Source of the DNA: Terriglobia bacterium
GTDB taxonomy: Bacteria; Acidobacteriota; Terriglobia; Bryobacterales; Bryobacteraceae
Reading direction: 5' to 3'
DNA: 64,000 nucleotides
NCBI GenBank assembly: GCA_021325235.1
Contig: JAJPHN010000051.1
Span: 1-64,000 of the forward strand
In this document: positions 28,766 to 37,183 of the stretch, piece by piece
Position numbering within the stretch: the first letter of the stretch is position 1
Layout of the letters: every line of letters starts with the position of its first letter
The notes under the pieces: generated by a model
The model's input: only the letters and a program-made list of their open reading frames with translations
Database searches by the model: none
Told to the model about the DNA's origin: nothing
Made by a program: the position numbers and the translations under genes

Positions 28766-30256
28766 ATGAGCGACTCCGCCGCTATGCTGGAGCGCTCACA
28801 AGATAGTGAACTCCGCAAATCGCGACGCGCCTGGTACTGGCTCGGGGCCGTACTGGCCGCATTCGCAGCCGGGTATCTGGTCTATTCGCAGACAACGGCG
28901 TTCGTCTGGGATGAAGGTTTTCATCTCGTTGCGGCGCAGCTGATTGCGTGGGGCAAGACGCCGTACATCGATTTCGCCTTTCCGCAGACGCTGCTCAATG
29001 CGTACTTCAATGCGGGAGTGCTGCGCGCAATCGGGGATAGATGGCAGGCGGTGCATGTGTTCGATGCGCTGTTCACCATCGCAACCATTGCGCTTGCGGC
29101 GATTTACGTGATGCGGCGCTTCCCCGAGCCGCGCTGGCGATTAGCCTGCGCCGTTCTGACGGCCTGCCTCATCGGACTGAACACAACGGTGGTCGGCTTC
29201 GGGCCAATCGCACAGGCATACGGCAGCGGCATGTTTCTACTCTTTACGGCGTATCTGCTGGCGGTCGCGAAGGCGCGCGGTGGGAGTGCCTGGGCTGCTT
29301 TTGTGATCGCTCTGCTGGCAGGCGCGGCCGCCGGTTCGACGCTGCTGACCGCGCCCGCGGTACCGGTTCTGTTCGTCTGGGTTCTGCTCAACTCGCGCGG
29401 CTCGATGCGTACACGCAACGCGATTCTGTTCATCGCCGGGGTGCTGATTGCGTTTACTCCGGAGATTGTTCTTTTTGTTCGCGCGCCGCAGCAGACCTGG
29501 TTCAACGTGGTTCGCTACCAGGCGATGTTCCGGCGCGTGAACTGGGGCGATGTGGGCGCGCACGATTTCGACGTGCTAACCGACTGGAGCGCTTCAGCGG
29601 AAACGCTGCTGCTGGCCGGGTTTGCGCTGCTGGGACTTTTGTACATCAGCAAGCGCAGCGGCTGGCCGCGCGACGTGCGCCGCGAACACTATCTCGCCTT
29701 CGCGATTGCGCTGGCGCTCGGGATCTACATTGCGACGGCCCATCCGACCTTCGGCCGCTATTTCATCTTTATGATTCCGTTTCTGGCGATTCTGGCGAGT
29801 GCCGGTTTCTATCACGCCAGCACGCGGCTGTTCGATCCCGAGCGGCCGTTCTGGCCGAGCGCGCTTCTGGTGCTTGTGCTTGCCACTGCAGCGGCCAAGT
29901 TTCTGTTTGACGATCGCGACGCGACTCACTGGAGCGATTACGAAAAGATCGCCGCGAAAATTCATGAGGTCACACCGCAAGGCCAGGAATACTTTGCCGA
30001 CGAGATGGTGTATTTCCTGCTGAAGCAGCAGCCGCCCTCGGGCATGGAGTTTTCGTATTCGCACAAAATCGAGCTGGCGGCCAAAGAGGAGGCGCTGTAC
30101 CACACCATTTCGCTGAAGGAGCTGAAAGAGCAGGTGGCGCACGGCCGCTTCTTCACGTTTGAAACCTGCAAGGACGAGATCATGGACGATTTCGAGCTCG
30201 ACAAACACTACCCTCATAAGCAGGAGTTTGACGATTGCACCGTTTACTGGCGTTAA
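28766..30256 (+). CDS. GT-C membrane glycosyltransferase (GT39-like)
   Basis: 496 residues with about ten transmembrane helices. The first extracytoplasmic loop has VWDEGFH at about residues 48-53, the acidic D-E motif of GT-C enzymes that use lipid-linked sugars. The soluble C-terminal tail (residues about 400-496) is rich in charged residues. It starts 3 bases after the tricorn stop, and the next gene begins inside its end. No acceptor is evident. Confidence 0.8.
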   Translation: MSDSAAMLERSQDSELRKSRRAWYWLGAVLAAFAAGYLVYSQTTAFVWDEGFHLVAAQLIAWGKTPYIDFAFPQTLLNAYFNAGVLRAIGDRWQAVHVFDALFTIATIALAAIYVMRRFPEPRWRLACAVLTACLIGLNTTVVGFGPIAQAYGSGMFLLFTAYLLAVAKARGGSAWAAFVIALLAGAAAGSTLLTAPAVPVLFVWVLLNSRGSMRTRNAILFIAGVLIAFTPEIVLFVRAPQQTWFNVVRYQAMFRRVNWGDVGAHDFDVLTDWSASAETLLLAGFALLGLLYISKRSGWPRDVRREHYLAFAIALALGIYIATAHPTFGRYFIFMIPFLAILASAGFYHASTRLFDPERPFWPSALLVLVLATAAAKFLFDDRDATHWSDYEKIAAKIHEVTPQGQEYFADEMVYFLLKQQPPSGMEFSYSHKIELAAKEEALYHTISLKELKEQVAHGRFFTFETCKDEIMDDFELDKHYPHKQEFDDCTVYWR

Positions 30257-32901
30257 CTCTCGCGGCGGTTAGCGCGCTAGGCGCTGGTAAACCGCTGACG
30301 ACCCCCAAAGAAGCGCTGGGATTCGAGATTGGAGACGATTACCACGTCGCCAACTATACACAGCTGGAGGCGTGGTGGAAGCAGCTCGCCGCCGAATCGG
30401 ATCGCATGAAGCTGGTGGATATCGGTCCGACGGCGGAGGGGCGGCATCAGTACATGGCGGTTATTTCGTCGCCCGAGAATATGCGGCACCTGGCGCACTA
30501 CAAAGAGATTTCGGCGCGACTGGCGCATGCCGAGGGACTCACGGACGAGCAGGCGCGAGCGCTGGCGCACGAAGGCAGAGCAGTCGTTTGGATCGATGGC
30601 GGCCTCCATGCGAGCGAGACGGTTGGTTCGCAGCAGCTGATGCAGCATGTCTGGGAGATGGTGAGCCGCAGCGACACGGAGACGATGCGCTTTCTGAACG
30701 ACACGATTCAGCTGTGCGTGCTGGCGAATCCGGACGGGCAGGAACTGGTGGCGAACTGGTACATGCGCGAGCCGAATCCGGAGAAGCGCTCGCTTTCGTA
30801 CTTACCGCGGTTATTTCAGCATTACATCGGCCACGACAACAACCGCGATTTCTACATGTCAAATATGCCGGAGACGACCAACATGAACCGGCAGATGTTC
30901 ATCGAATGGTTTCCGCAGATCGTCTACAACCATCATCAAACGGGACCGGTGGGAGCGGTGATCTTTATGCCCCCGTTTCGCGATCCGTTCAACTACAACT
31001 TCGACCCGCTGATTCCACTGGGAGTGGAAGCGGTGGGCACGGCGATGCACGAACGACTGGTGGAAGAAGGCAAGGGCGGTTCAGCACAGCGCAGCGGGGC
31101 GAATTACTCGACATGGTGGAACGGCGGGCTACGCACGATTGGCTACTTCCATAACGTGATTGGCATTCTGACGGAGATCATCGGTAATCCGACGCCGATG
31201 GAGATCCCACTGGTACCCGACCGGCAGTTGCCGACAGGAGATTTGCCGCTGCCGATTGCCCCGCAGAAATGGCACTACCGGCAATCGATCGAGTACGAGC
31301 TGACCAACAATCGCGCCATTCTGGATTACGCCTCGCGCAATCGCGAGACGCTGCTCTACAACATCTATCGCATGGGCCGCAATTCGATCCGCAACGGCAG
31401 CGAGGCTCACTGGACGATCACGCCGGATCGCATCGAAGCCTTGAAGAATGCCGCGGGCAACGAACACGCGCGCGCTCCCCTAGCGCTCTATGAGAAAGTT
31501 CTGCGCGACCCTGCGCATCGGGATCCGCGCGGCTATATTATTCCTTCCGATCAGCCCGATTTCGCCACGGCCACGCGTTTTGTGAACGCGCTGCTCAAGA
31601 CGGGGATCACGGTTCTCGAGGCCGACCAGGCGTTCGCGGTGAACGGCAAGCAGTATGCAGCGGGTTCGTACGTGGTGAAAACGGCGCAGGCATTCCGGCC
31701 GCACGTAATGGATATGTTCGAGCCGCAGCATCACCCGAACGATTTCCAATACCCGGGCGGTCCTCCGATTCCGCCTTACGACAGCGCTGGATGGACGCTC
31801 GCGTTGCAGATGGGCGTACAGTTTGACCGTGTTCTGGACGGATTCGATGGACCGTTTCATCGAGTGGATGGATTGCTGAAACCGCCCGCGGCGCCGCTTA
31901 CAGCTATGGAAAGAGCGAAGCGCTACTGGATCAGCCATCGCGAAAACAACAGCTTCATCGTGGTGAACCGGTTATTGAAAGCGGGCGTGGAGGTTTACTG
32001 GCCGGATAAGGAGCGCATCGCGGTGGCTGCTTCCGCGGGTGCGCTGCCGGTGCTGGAGAAGGGCGCGGCGGAATTGGGAGTGGCGGTGCATGGGGACAAC
32101 AGCGATACGGCTGGAGTGCGAATTCGCTCCGCACGCATCGGACTCTACGATCAATATGGCGGGCTGATGTCGTCGGGCTGGGATCGCTGGCTGTTTGAGC
32201 AGTACGAATTTCCGTTCGAGGTTGTTTATCCGAAGACGCTGGATGCGGGCGATCTCAATAAGCGCTTCGATGCGCTGGTTTTTACCGATGGCGCTTTCGG
32301 GAGTACGGAACGGCGCGGCGAGGAACCGAAACCGGAGCAAATTCCGGCCGAATACCGTTCGTGGCTCGGCCGTATCACGCGCGAAAAGACCCTGCCGGAG
32401 CTGAAGCGTTTTGTGGAAGCGGGCGGGACGCTGGTAGCGGTGGGAAGTTCGACGGCGATGGGCGAATTGCTGGGGTTGCCGGTGGAAAATTATCTGACGG
32501 AAGTCGAGCCGGACGGCAAACGCAAGCCGCTCGCGCGCGAGAAGTACTACATTCCGGGCTCGCTGCTGAAAGCTACTGTGGACAACACGAATCCGCTCGC
32601 GTACGGAATGCCGGATTCGGTGGATTACTTCTTCGACAACAGCCCGGTTTTCAAACTGCTGCCGGATGCTCCGCTTGCGCACACGCGCGCTGTGTCGTGG
32701 TTCTCGAGTGCTGCGCCGCTGGTGAGCGGCTGGGCGTGGGGACAGCAGTATTTAGAGGGCGGAACAACCGTGGTGGAAGCGCGGCTGGGAAAGGGGCGCG
32801 TGATTTTGCTGGGTCCCGAAGTGACGTTCCGCGCACAGCCGCACGCGACGTTCAAGCTGCTGTTCAATGCACTCGAGCTGGCAGGTGCGCCGGCGGCTTA
32901 G
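30235..32901 (+). CDS. Exported M14-family zinc carboxypeptidase
   Basis: 888 residues, opening at TTG 30235 within the last 22 bases of the previous gene. A signal peptide (MHRLLALTLAAVSALGAG) is followed by an M14 domain with zinc ligands His125 and Glu128 (GGLHASETVG), a His at 233/234 (YNHHQTGPVG) and the catalytic Glu314 (GILTEIIG). A 500-residue C-terminal part has no motif known to me. Together with tricorn it suggests stepwise peptide breakdown outside the cytoplasm. Its stop shares TTAG with the convergent gene. Confidence 0.88.
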   Translation: MHRLLALTLAAVSALGAGKPLTTPKEALGFEIGDDYHVANYTQLEAWWKQLAAESDRMKLVDIGPTAEGRHQYMAVISSPENMRHLAHYKEISARLAHAEGLTDEQARALAHEGRAVVWIDGGLHASETVGSQQLMQHVWEMVSRSDTETMRFLNDTIQLCVLANPDGQELVANWYMREPNPEKRSLSYLPRLFQHYIGHDNNRDFYMSNMPETTNMNRQMFIEWFPQIVYNHHQTGPVGAVIFMPPFRDPFNYNFDPLIPLGVEAVGTAMHERLVEEGKGGSAQRSGANYSTWWNGGLRTIGYFHNVIGILTEIIGNPTPMEIPLVPDRQLPTGDLPLPIAPQKWHYRQSIEYELTNNRAILDYASRNRETLLYNIYRMGRNSIRNGSEAHWTITPDRIEALKNAAGNEHARAPLALYEKVLRDPAHRDPRGYIIPSDQPDFATATRFVNALLKTGITVLEADQAFAVNGKQYAAGSYVVKTAQAFRPHVMDMFEPQHHPNDFQYPGGPPIPPYDSAGWTLALQMGVQFDRVLDGFDGPFHRVDGLLKPPAAPLTAMERAKRYWISHRENNSFIVVNRLLKAGVEVYWPDKERIAVAASAGALPVLEKGAAELGVAVHGDNSDTAGVRIRSARIGLYDQYGGLMSSGWDRWLFEQYEFPFEVVYPKTLDAGDLNKRFDALVFTDGAFGSTERRGEEPKPEQIPAEYRSWLGRITREKTLPELKRFVEAGGTLVAVGSSTAMGELLGLPVENYLTEVEPDGKRKPLAREKYYIPGSLLKATVDNTNPLAYGMPDSVDYFFDNSPVFKLLPDAPLAHTRAVSWFSSAAPLVSGWAWGQQYLEGGTTVVEARLGKGRVILLGPEVTFRAQPHATFKLLFNALELAGAPAA

Positions 32902-33788
32902 TGCGTCATGGCGTAGACGATATAGTTGACGCCGAGCCGCACGCCGAGCGCGGAATACTTCTCCGGGTACTCGGGTTCGTCGGCCCATTCCCAGGAATCG
33001 CCGACGTCCGAGTTATAGGTGATGGCGACCATGACGCGGCCTTTGTCGTCGTAGATGCCGCGCCAGTGCGCCACGTACCCATCGAGCTTGTGACCCTCAT
33101 GAAGATGTTCGGCGCCGACGATCTGGTAGCGGTCGTCGAGATCGTAGACGGTGTGAAAAATCGGATCGCTCGATGGAATCTCGACGATCGGGCGATCCGG
33201 AAACACGCGCTTCATGCTCTCTTCGAAGACCTGCCATTCGGTGGTGCCGTGAAAATCGTCGGCCATGAAGAAGCCGCCGCGCAGGAGGTAATCGCGCAGC
33301 TTGTGCGCCTGCTGATCGGTGATGCCCCACTCGCCGACCTGCACGGCGTAGAGCCAGGGCCAGTTGTAGACCTGATCGTCGTCGTCGAGATTGACGGCCT
33401 GTTCGACCGAGCGAACCTGAATGCGCGTGAGGCGGCGGACAGCTTCGGAAAAGTGGCGGTCGGCGCGCGGGTAGTCCTGGGTCCAGAGACAAAAGCCTTC
33501 GCGCCAGTCCCATTCGCCGCGTCCTGCGTAGCCATCGTTCCAGCCGCCCGGATACATGAGGCGCGCAAAGGTCCATTCGGCGGTCTCGTTGGCATCGGGT
33601 GGTAGAGGAATGGAGCCGCGCTGATACTCGATTCCGACATATTCCTGAAAAGGTTTGGGCAGGGAACGGTCGAGCGCATGCCCGATACCGGGGGGGTGAC
33701 CTGTGCCGAGTGCGTAGGCAGTGCCGATACAGACGGCGGCCGTGCCGAGTAGCGCGATAGTCGTGCTGCGGGTCATCGCGATGTGCAC
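32898..33788 (-). CDS. DUF4159-domain protein
   Basis: 296 residues, or 292 if the Met at 33776 is used. A short signal-anchor (TTIALLGTAAVCIGTAYA) is followed by the DUF4159 pattern: EWTFARLMYPGG, a conserved TQDYPRADRHFSEAVRRLTRI, LRDYLLRGGFFMADDFHG and VAITYNSDVGDSWEWAD. Members lie in the periplasm and are thought to have a glutamine-amidotransferase-like fold. Its stop is interleaved with the convergent M14 gene. Confidence 0.85.
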   Translation of the reverse strand: MHIAMTRSTTIALLGTAAVCIGTAYALGTGHPPGIGHALDRSLPKPFQEYVGIEYQRGSIPLPPDANETAEWTFARLMYPGGWNDGYAGRGEWDWREGFCLWTQDYPRADRHFSEAVRRLTRIQVRSVEQAVNLDDDDQVYNWPWLYAVQVGEWGITDQQAHKLRDYLLRGGFFMADDFHGTTEWQVFEESMKRVFPDRPIVEIPSSDPIFHTVYDLDDRYQIVGAEHLHEGHKLDGYVAHWRGIYDDKGRVMVAITYNSDVGDSWEWADEPEYPEKYSALGVRLGVNYIVYAMTH

Positions 33789-33843
33789 GCCCTCTCGCTT
33801 GCGAGCATAGCACTGAGCGGCCGAGGCGAAGCGCTGTTTCCGC

Positions 33844-33849
33844 TACACT
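33844..33849 (+). promoter_or_regulatory. Candidate -10 box for a leaderless mRNA
   Basis: TACACT (33844-33849) lies 8 bases before the ATG at 33858, so the predicted start point falls within a few bases of the start codon. No -35 hexamer or Shine-Dalgarno sequence is visible between them. This is an inference from spacing. Confidence 0.35.
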
Positions 33850-33857
33850 AAAACTTT

Positions 33858-34016
33858 ATGTCTCACGCGACTTCCGATAAGCTCAAGCAGAAAGAAAACA
33901 TATACGAAGCCGAATACCTGGGCAGCGGCACGTTCAAGATTGTGAAGCCGAAGCGGCAGGACCGCAAGCGCCGTCAATCGGTGCTCAAAGGCACCACGCG
34001 CGGCGCCCGCAAGTAG
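33858..34016 (+). CDS. Small basic protein (52 residues)
   Basis: Reading ATG to TAG gives MSHATSDKLKQKENIYEAEY and so on, with LGSGTFKIVKPKRQDRKRRQ and ending KGTTRGARK. It is strongly basic at the C-terminus, lacks a hydrophobic segment and looks like a small nucleic-acid- or ribosome-binding protein. Codon use and the sequence pattern (an acidic start, a GTFKIV strand and a basic tail) look genuine. It ends 7 bases before the convergent SIS-domain gene. No family recognised. Confidence 0.6.
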   Translation: MSHATSDKLKQKENIYEAEYLGSGTFKIVKPKRQDRKRRQSVLKGTTRGARK

Positions 34017-34022
34017 TCAATT

Positions 34023-35096
34023 CTAGAGATTCTGCGTCACTTTATTTAACGATCTGGGCCGGTCCGGATCGAGCCCCTTCACTTCCGCCAGACTCGCTGC
34101 GAATAACTGCGCCGGGATGACGTAGGGAATGGGCGTGTAGAGATCTTCGGGCAGCTTCCCACCTTTTTGAGCCAGCGCAGCCGGAACGGTTAACGGCGGG
34201 TGGCGCAAGCCTTCGAGACGCGCGGCGTCGCGGTTGCTTTCGTCGGTGATGATGACGGTCTCGGCTTCGATGGAGCGTAGTTTGGCGTAGAGTTCCTGCA
34301 TGGCTTTCCAGGTCACGCCCGAGGGGCAGAACAGAAACGCCGGAAACGACTGATCGAGCATGGCGATGGGGCCGTGCAGCAGGTCCGCGGATGAGAAGCG
34401 CTCGGCCACTACGTAGCACGTCTCCATCAGCTTGAGCGCAAATTCAAACGAGTTCGAATAATTCAGGCCGCGTCCGACGCAGACCGCGTGGCGCATGAAG
34501 CAGTAGCGCTCGGCGCGCTCGCGTATTTCGTTTTGCAGATCGAGCGCACGCGAAGTCCAGCCGGGGATCTGCTTCAGGTCTTCGAGTGCGAACGGGCTGC
34601 CGAGCGCGTGCGCCAGCAAATAGAGACAGGTGAGCTGACCGGTGTAGGTCTTGGTGGCTGCGACGCTCTTCTCTTTGCCGGCGCGCACGAGGAATGTTTC
34701 ATCCGCCAGGCGCGCCAGGGTGCTGCCGCTTTCGTTGGTGATGCCTATGGTGAAGGCGCCGGCTTTCCTGGCGTGCTCGAGAACGATGTTGGTGTCGGTG
34801 GATTCGCCGGATTGCGAGATGGCGACCACCGCTGTTTCTTTCAGATCGAGATTGGAATCGTAGAGCGTGAAGACGGAAGGCGCGGCGAGCGAAGCGGGAA
34901 TGCCGGTGGAAATCTCGAACAGATAGCGGCCGAACTGGGCTGCGTTGTCGGATGTGCCGCGGGCGGCCAGCACGACCATGCGCACGCGATTACGCTCGAA
35001 GTGTTTCCGCAACTTTTCGGCGCGCGCCGATTCCTCGTTGAGGGTGCGCTCAATGGCCTCGGGCTGCTGGCAGATCTCTGCGCGCATCGTCGACAT
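34023..35096 (-). CDS. SIS-domain sugar isomerase (GlmS isomerase-like)
   Basis: 357 residues from ATG 35096; the frame extends upstream without family similarity. Two SIS domains are present: VLAARGTSDNAAQFGRYLFE with ISQSGESTDTNIVL in the first, and VGRGLNYSNSFEFALKLMET in the second. It lacks the N-terminal glutaminase domain of GlmS, so it resembles GlmS-like deaminase/isomerases such as AgaS or FrlB, acting on glucosamine- or related sugar-6-phosphates. The gene follows the secretin gene by 20 bases. Confidence 0.85.
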   Translation of the reverse strand: MSTMRAEICQQPEAIERTLNEESARAEKLRKHFERNRVRMVVLAARGTSDNAAQFGRYLFEISTGIPASLAAPSVFTLYDSNLDLKETAVVAISQSGESTDTNIVLEHARKAGAFTIGITNESGSTLARLADETFLVRAGKEKSVAATKTYTGQLTCLYLLAHALGSPFALEDLKQIPGWTSRALDLQNEIRERAERYCFMRHAVCVGRGLNYSNSFEFALKLMETCYVVAERFSSADLLHGPIAMLDQSFPAFLFCPSGVTWKAMQELYAKLRSIEAETVIITDESNRDAARLEGLRHPPLTVPAALAQKGGKLPEDLYTPIPYVIPAQLFAASLAEVKGLDPDRPRSLNKVTQNL

Positions 35097-35116
35097 GCTG
35101 TGACGATAGCAAAGGG

Positions 35117-36733
35117 TTACAGCAGAATGCGCTGGCCGCGATGAGTGCCGAGCAGAAATTGCGGACTGAAGGCTTCGCTCATCGGCAGTCGCGTAATGGT
35201 TGGCTTGATGACCAGCAGCGTGTTCGATTTCTGGGTGTCGCGGGTGTGCTCGGCGAGCAGCTGATTCAGCCCTGGAAGATCTGCAATGCCTGCGATGCCG
35301 TTGCGTGTCGAGCTGTCGGAGAACGCATCGATGCCGGCCAGAATGGCCCATTCTCCTTCGCGCAGGTTCACGGTTCCTTTGAACGACCGCTCAGCAACGG
35401 ACGGCACGGAATCGATGGTCACCGAGCCGAGCGTGCGGTACTCAGCTTCCAGATCGATGCCGATATCGCCGTCGCCACTGATATGCGGCGTGAGTTTGAG
35501 CACGAGGCCGAGATCCTCCATGGTGATCTGCGGCGCCGGATTGTAAATCGACGCCAGTCCCTGCGAATAGCCGGTGTAGAGCGAGGTCGGGATCGGGTAT
35601 TTGTCGCCGATATGGAAATTGGCTGTGGAGCGATCCGCTACGACGACGGTGGCATCGAAGAGCGCCTGGGTGACGGACTTTGAATAGGTAGCAAAGGCCT
35701 GGGCATCGGCCACACCGACACCGAAAAGCGTCGCGCCGCCGCCGAATGTCAGGAACTTCGAGGATCCGACGATGACCGGGAGCACGCTCTTGATCCCGCC
35801 GATTTTGCCGAAGTCAATGAACTGATACAGCGTCTGCAGACTGGCGCCCCAATGATAGCTGCGCTCGGTATCAACCGTCAGAAACTGCACATCGATCGAG
35901 ACCTGAGCGCGCGGCAGCAGCAGCGATTCGAGCAGCGAGCGCGCTATTTCGGCCCGGCCCGCGCGATCGCGAATCATCACCATGCGGTTCTGGCTATCCC
36001 AGCCGACAGAACGGATGTTCAGCAGAGAGCGCACGCTGTTGGCGGCCTCGATGAGATCCTTTTCGGACAGCGCCTCGGGTAGAGGAAAAGTGAGCACGAC
36101 CACCGGTTCGAGCTCATTGCGCTTCATCTCGGTATCGGGCGCAAAATAGGCAACCGTGCTGGTGATTGGAAATTGGAAAGTGCCGGTGGCGGCGGTGACG
36201 GCCTCGAGCGCGCTGCGAAAATCGGCCCCGCTCAGCTCGAAGTGAATCTGTTTCTGGTGATCGACGCCGGGATCGGCGAGCGCGCGGACGCCATAGGCGG
36301 CGCAGATTTGCTCGACGAGTGCTTTCGCATCGGTTCGCAGATCAAAGTCGTGCAGAGCGGGATCGTAACGCAGGTGGGGTATGGGCGCGAGATCGGGATG
36401 CTGCCACTCGGCCGGGGAGATACGCTCGAGCGGCGGCGGCCCCTGCGCGGCTTCCTTTTCGGCCGCGGCAATATCCGGTGCTATATCGGCCGTCTCGACC
36501 TGCGCTTTGGTCAGCAGCTTGACGGCGGGCTCGAGCGCGTCACGATTGGCGCGCCAGGTGAGGCTTTCGGGATCGCGGGCGGCCGCCTCGGCAAAAAGCA
36601 TGTAGGCGCGCACGGTCTGGCCGGAATCTTCCGCCTTTTTCGCGAGCTTCGCCAGGCGCGCGGCCACTGCGCGATTATTCGGTGCCGCCGTAGCCAAAAG
36701 CCCGGCCACGAGAAGGCAAACCAGCAGCTTCAA
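35117..36733 (-). CDS. Secretin-domain outer-membrane protein (type II/III secretion-like)
   Basis: Starting at TTG 36733 gives 538 residues with a canonical signal peptide KLLVCLLVAGLLATAAP; the longer form from 36802 overlaps yggX. Residues up to about 90 are helical and TPR-like, then come small N-domains, and the C-terminal secretin core includes QVSIDVQFLTVDTERS, MEDLGLVLKLTPHISGDG and REGEWAILAGIDA. The motif family fits GspD/PilQ-like pores. No other secretion or pilus gene adjoins it. Confidence 0.8.
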   Translation of the reverse strand: MKLLVCLLVAGLLATAAPNNRAVAARLAKLAKKAEDSGQTVRAYMLFAEAAARDPESLTWRANRDALEPAVKLLTKAQVETADIAPDIAAAEKEAAQGPPPLERISPAEWQHPDLAPIPHLRYDPALHDFDLRTDAKALVEQICAAYGVRALADPGVDHQKQIHFELSGADFRSALEAVTAATGTFQFPITSTVAYFAPDTEMKRNELEPVVVLTFPLPEALSEKDLIEAANSVRSLLNIRSVGWDSQNRMVMIRDRAGRAEIARSLLESLLLPRAQVSIDVQFLTVDTERSYHWGASLQTLYQFIDFGKIGGIKSVLPVIVGSSKFLTFGGGATLFGVGVADAQAFATYSKSVTQALFDATVVVADRSTANFHIGDKYPIPTSLYTGYSQGLASIYNPAPQITMEDLGLVLKLTPHISGDGDIGIDLEAEYRTLGSVTIDSVPSVAERSFKGTVNLREGEWAILAGIDAFSDSSTRNGIAGIADLPGLNQLLAEHTRDTQKSNTLLVIKPTITRLPMSEAFSPQFLLGTHRGQRILL

Positions 36734-36782
36734 ACCAGTAGGGACGTTTCGAGAGCAACGGGCGTGCAGACGGGCGGGAGGT

Positions 36783-37088
36783 TTAGTGGCCCGGCGCCAC
36801 ATATCCGGGCGGATGCGCCGCTCCTTCGCCGAAGAAGTACTCTTCCATCTGCTTGAGAAGAAATTCCTGCGCTTCGGGGGTACCGAGATTGAGCCGGTAC
36901 TCGTTCATGATCATTTTCATCTGCTCGACCCACATACGCCACGCCTCTTTTGAGACGTTCTCGTAGATGCGCTGGCCAAGCGGATGCCCGTCAAAGGGAA
37001 CTTCATCCAGCCCCGGCAGCTCTTTATGCAGCTTGACGCAGTAAACCTTACGTTCCGGTTTCGGGCCTGCACCCGGAGTTGTTGCCAT
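36783..37088 (-). CDS. yggX: YggX-family protein
   Basis: 101 residues aligning by eye with E. coli YggX, implicated in protecting Fe-S clusters from oxidants and in Fe(II) trafficking. Shared features include the early Cys (VYCVKLHKELPG), LGQRIYENVSKEAWRMW, the MNEYRLNL stretch and the C-terminal MEEYFFG. The protein has a ten-residue N-terminal extension relative to E. coli. It lies upstream of the secretin gene on the same strand. Assignment is good; physiological role is borrowed from enterobacteria. Confidence 0.9.
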   Translation of the reverse strand: MATTPGAGPKPERKVYCVKLHKELPGLDEVPFDGHPLGQRIYENVSKEAWRMWVEQMKMIMNEYRLNLGTPEAQEFLLKQMEEYFFGEGAAHPPGYVAPGH

Positions 37089-37183
37089 TCGCTATTTCCT
37101 CGATTCTAAATTCGAGGATAACCGAGCGGCGGCGTTGGCCGGGCCTGTTCGGGCGGCGAAGCGGGCGTATTCAGAAAAGCGGA

